The notes beneath the pieces are model-generated. The model did not search any database and was not told where the DNA came from. It was given only the letters and a program-made list of their open reading frames with translations. Positions 62,542 through 64,000 of a DNA stretch of 64,000 nucleotides are shown piece after piece. Made by a program: the position numbers and the translations under genes. Numbering within the stretch: the stretch's first letter is position 1; every line of letters begins with the position of its first letter. Source of the stretch: Petrocella sp024636985 (lineage in GTDB: Bacteria > Bacillota > Clostridia > Lachnospirales > Vallitaleaceae). The stretch lies in NCBI GenBank assembly GCA_024636985.1, contig JAGXFY010000081.1, forward strand, positions 18,289-82,288, written 5' to 3'.

Positions 62542-63714
62542 TCAATGACTTTTTCTATTTTCCTTGATGATCAAATGCATCAATGGATAGGGGTTGTCTT
62601 TTTCAACGCTTATCTTTTGATGCTGTAGTTTTTCGATAGCTTTAAGGTAAGGAATTTCCTGATTGCTACAAAATGAAATGGCCGTACCGGATAATCCGGC
62701 TCTTCCTGTTCGACCGATTCTATGGATATAGTTTTCTGCTACACTTGGAATATCCATATTAATAACGTGGCTTAACCTGTCTATATCTATGCCTCTTGCA
62801 GCTACATCCGTGGCAACTAGAACTCTTGCTTCTTTATTCTTAAAAAGCTCCAATGCTTTTAACCGTTCGGATTGGTTTTTATCCCCATGAATTGCTTTTG
62901 ACCTTATGTTTTGCTGATTTATTGCTTTACTGACCTTATCTGCTTTCTTTTTGGTTCGTACAAAAACCAAAACCGATTCAAATGAAGTTTCCTTAAGCAA
63001 ATGCAGCAATAAGGAGGTTTTGTCCGGTTCATCCACATAATAAAGAACCTGTTTAATTTTCGGCTTTTTCACAGGTGTACTCTTAACTTTGATACTTACA
63101 GGATTTTTTAATATGGTATGAACGAGCTTCATAACTTCATCCGGCATGGTTGCTGAAAACAACATATTCTGTCGCTTTTTAGGTAATTTAGATAGGATTG
63201 ATTTCACGTCTTTAACCATACCTAAGTCAAGCATCCGGTCCGCTTCGTCAAGAACAAACATCTCAACATGGCTTAAATCCACATAGCCTTGTTCAAACAA
63301 ATCCAAAAGTCGACCGGGTGTTGCAACTAGGATATGTGGTTCTCTCTTTAGCACTTTTATATGTCGTTTTGGTGTAATACCACCATAAATAACGCCCGTA
63401 CGTATTTCAAGGCATTTGCCGTAAGTTGTAAAGCTCTCACCGATTTGTATGGCAAGCTCCCGCGTGGGCGCCAAGACTAGAGCCTGAATCCGATTAAACG
63501 CTTCCGGATCATGGTCCTGCTTCGCTAAACGCTGTAATATGGGTATCGCAAAAGCTGCTGTTTTACCGGTACCTGTTCTGGCGCAACCCAAAAAATCCCG
63601 CCCCTCTAGGAGAGGTGGAATTGCCCCTATTTGAATAGGTGTAGGATCTGTATATTTTTGCTCTTCTATTGCTTTTAATAATGAGGGTATAATCCCAAGA
63701 TCTTTAAATATCAT
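62542..63714 (-). CDS. DEAD-box ATP-dependent RNA helicase
   Basis: Unwinds RNA duplexes, probably in ribosome assembly or cold adaptation; the exact member (such as RhlE or CshA type) is unclear. Q motif PTPIQIGAIP, motif I CARTGTGKT, Ib TPGRLLD, DEAD in VFVLDEADRMLDLG, SAT in LFSATMPDE, and HRIGRTGRAG. The C terminus ends soon after the core, with no long basic tail, as in the RhlE-like group. I chose the ATG before IFKDLGIIPSLL because families begin there; a start 16 codons upstream lacks a ribosome site and would leave a leader of only about 10 bases. Confidence 0.93.
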   Translation of the reverse strand: MIFKDLGIIPSLLKAIEEQKYTDPTPIQIGAIPPLLEGRDFLGCARTGTGKTAAFAIPILQRLAKQDHDPEAFNRIQALVLAPTRELAIQIGESFTTYGKCLEIRTGVIYGGITPKRHIKVLKREPHILVATPGRLLDLFEQGYVDLSHVEMFVLDEADRMLDLGMVKDVKSILSKLPKKRQNMLFSATMPDEVMKLVHTILKNPVSIKVKSTPVKKPKIKQVLYYVDEPDKTSLLLHLLKETSFESVLVFVRTKKKADKVSKAINQQNIRSKAIHGDKNQSERLKALELFKNKEARVLVATDVAARGIDIDRLSHVINMDIPSVAENYIHRIGRTGRAGLSGTAISFCSNQEIPYLKAIEKLQHQKISVEKDNPYPLMHLIIKENRKSH

Positions 63715-63776
63715 TACCTTACCATGCCTATCTTTTATTGTTGTTATTGCTGTCTCATTCATTCTTATACTGCTAC

Positions 63777-63782
63777 ATTATA
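63777..63782 (-). promoter_or_regulatory. -10 element upstream of the helicase
   Basis: TATAATG on the minus strand about 60 bases before the chosen start; no clear -35 at 16-18 bases. Confidence 0.4.
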
Positions 63783-63827
63783 GCACCAGAACATTTATTA
63801 CTCTATCATTATTATTCTTCTACATAC

Positions 63828-63866
63828 AAAAATAAGCCTCTTAGCTCAGTTCACTAAGAGACTTAT
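63828..63866 (-). terminator. Terminator of a gene beyond the right edge
   Basis: ATAAGTCTCTTAG and CTAAGAGGCTTAT pair with one mismatch, followed by TTTTTG on the minus strand. Transcription would enter from the right, through repeat E. The 3' end of no protein gene is visible between here and base 64000. Confidence 0.7.
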
Positions 63867-63894
63867 AAATTATGATTATAATCTATCATGATTA

Positions 63895-64000
63895 TAGTCC
63901 CTATACTATGTTTCTCTATTCTATCTTCTTCCTATAGATTTCGTTGATGCTTTCGAAACTATACTCAGAAGATAGAAGTTCAACTATAGTCTAGTAACTA
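63895..64000 (+). repeat. Hairpin repeat copy E, diverged full form
   Basis: About 106 bp with imperfect inverted ends starting TAGTCCCTATACTATG and ending CTATAGTCTAGTAACTA. Inner arms CTATCTTCT/AGAAGATAG enclose a tip beginning CTATAGATTTCGTTGATGC, identical to copy D in 30 of 33 bases. The outer ends no longer resemble the GGTTAAGG ends. It may run past the window edge. Confidence 0.75.

Overview
The window is 64 kb of AT-rich core chromosome from a motile, endospore-forming, Gram-positive bacterium. Class Clostridia, probably close to Lachnospirales, is the best fit. The reasons are a Bacillus/Clostridium-type fla/che operon with FliY, CheC, CheD, FlbD/SwrD and SigD, a CodY regulator, a meso-diaminopimelate MurE (DNPR motif), a GerW/YtfJ sporulation protein, strong GGAGG ribosome binding sites and sigma-A promoters that often carry an extended -10. 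The order-level placement is inference; no rRNA or other marker is present to settle it.

Layout from left to right (almost everything is on the minus strand, so transcription runs right to left). (1) 1-2527: rpsB-tsf-pyrH, with pyrH cut by the left edge. (2) 2748-35563: one unbroken flagellar/chemotaxis operon of about 33 kb, in transcription order flgB-flgC-fliE-fliF-fliG-fliH-fliI-fliJ-motE/ylxF-fliK-flgD-TIGR02530-flgE-flbD-motA-motB-fliL-fliM-fliY-cheY-fliO-fliP-fliQ-fliR-flhB-flhA-flhF-flhG-ycgR-cheB-cheA-cheW-cheC-cheD-small protein-sigD-fapA-three small proteins. It starts at a sigma-A promoter about 180 bases upstream of flgB and ends at a strong terminator at 2727-2769. (3) 35867-42084: codY, topA, dprA, comM, nrdR. 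(4) 42155-53174: a division and cell wall cluster, mraZ-rsmH-ftsL-like-PBP-murE-murF-mraY-ftsW-ftsQ plus ftsZ with its own promoter. (5) 53531-64000: single genes and short operons: lgt, ychF, ytfJ/DUF2953/TIGR01906, an unrecognised 475-residue protein, a DUF2161 nuclease-like protein, ribosomal protein S1 and a DEAD-box helicase.

How the genes work together: the fla/che block encodes the basal body, export gate, motor, switch, hook, the phosphorelay CheA-CheY with CheB/CheC/CheD adaptation, a c-di-GMP brake (YcgR) and the late-gene sigma factor SigD. CodY lies directly upstream, as in Bacillus subtilis, and could link motility to nutrient state. The dcw block makes and polymerises lipid II at the septum, and probably regulates itself through MraZ, whose likely operator (four 10-bp repeats) sits on the transcription start.

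No mobile elements with genes, CRISPR arrays, rRNA or tRNA genes were seen. The least ordinary DNA is intergenic. A family of five long-hairpin repeats (35598, 54437, 55706, 62418, 63895) has arms that differ in sequence between copies yet still pair, and a conserved 33-base tip in the three full copies. A separate multi-stem structured element lies at 55839-55964. These are the best candidates for something undescribed.
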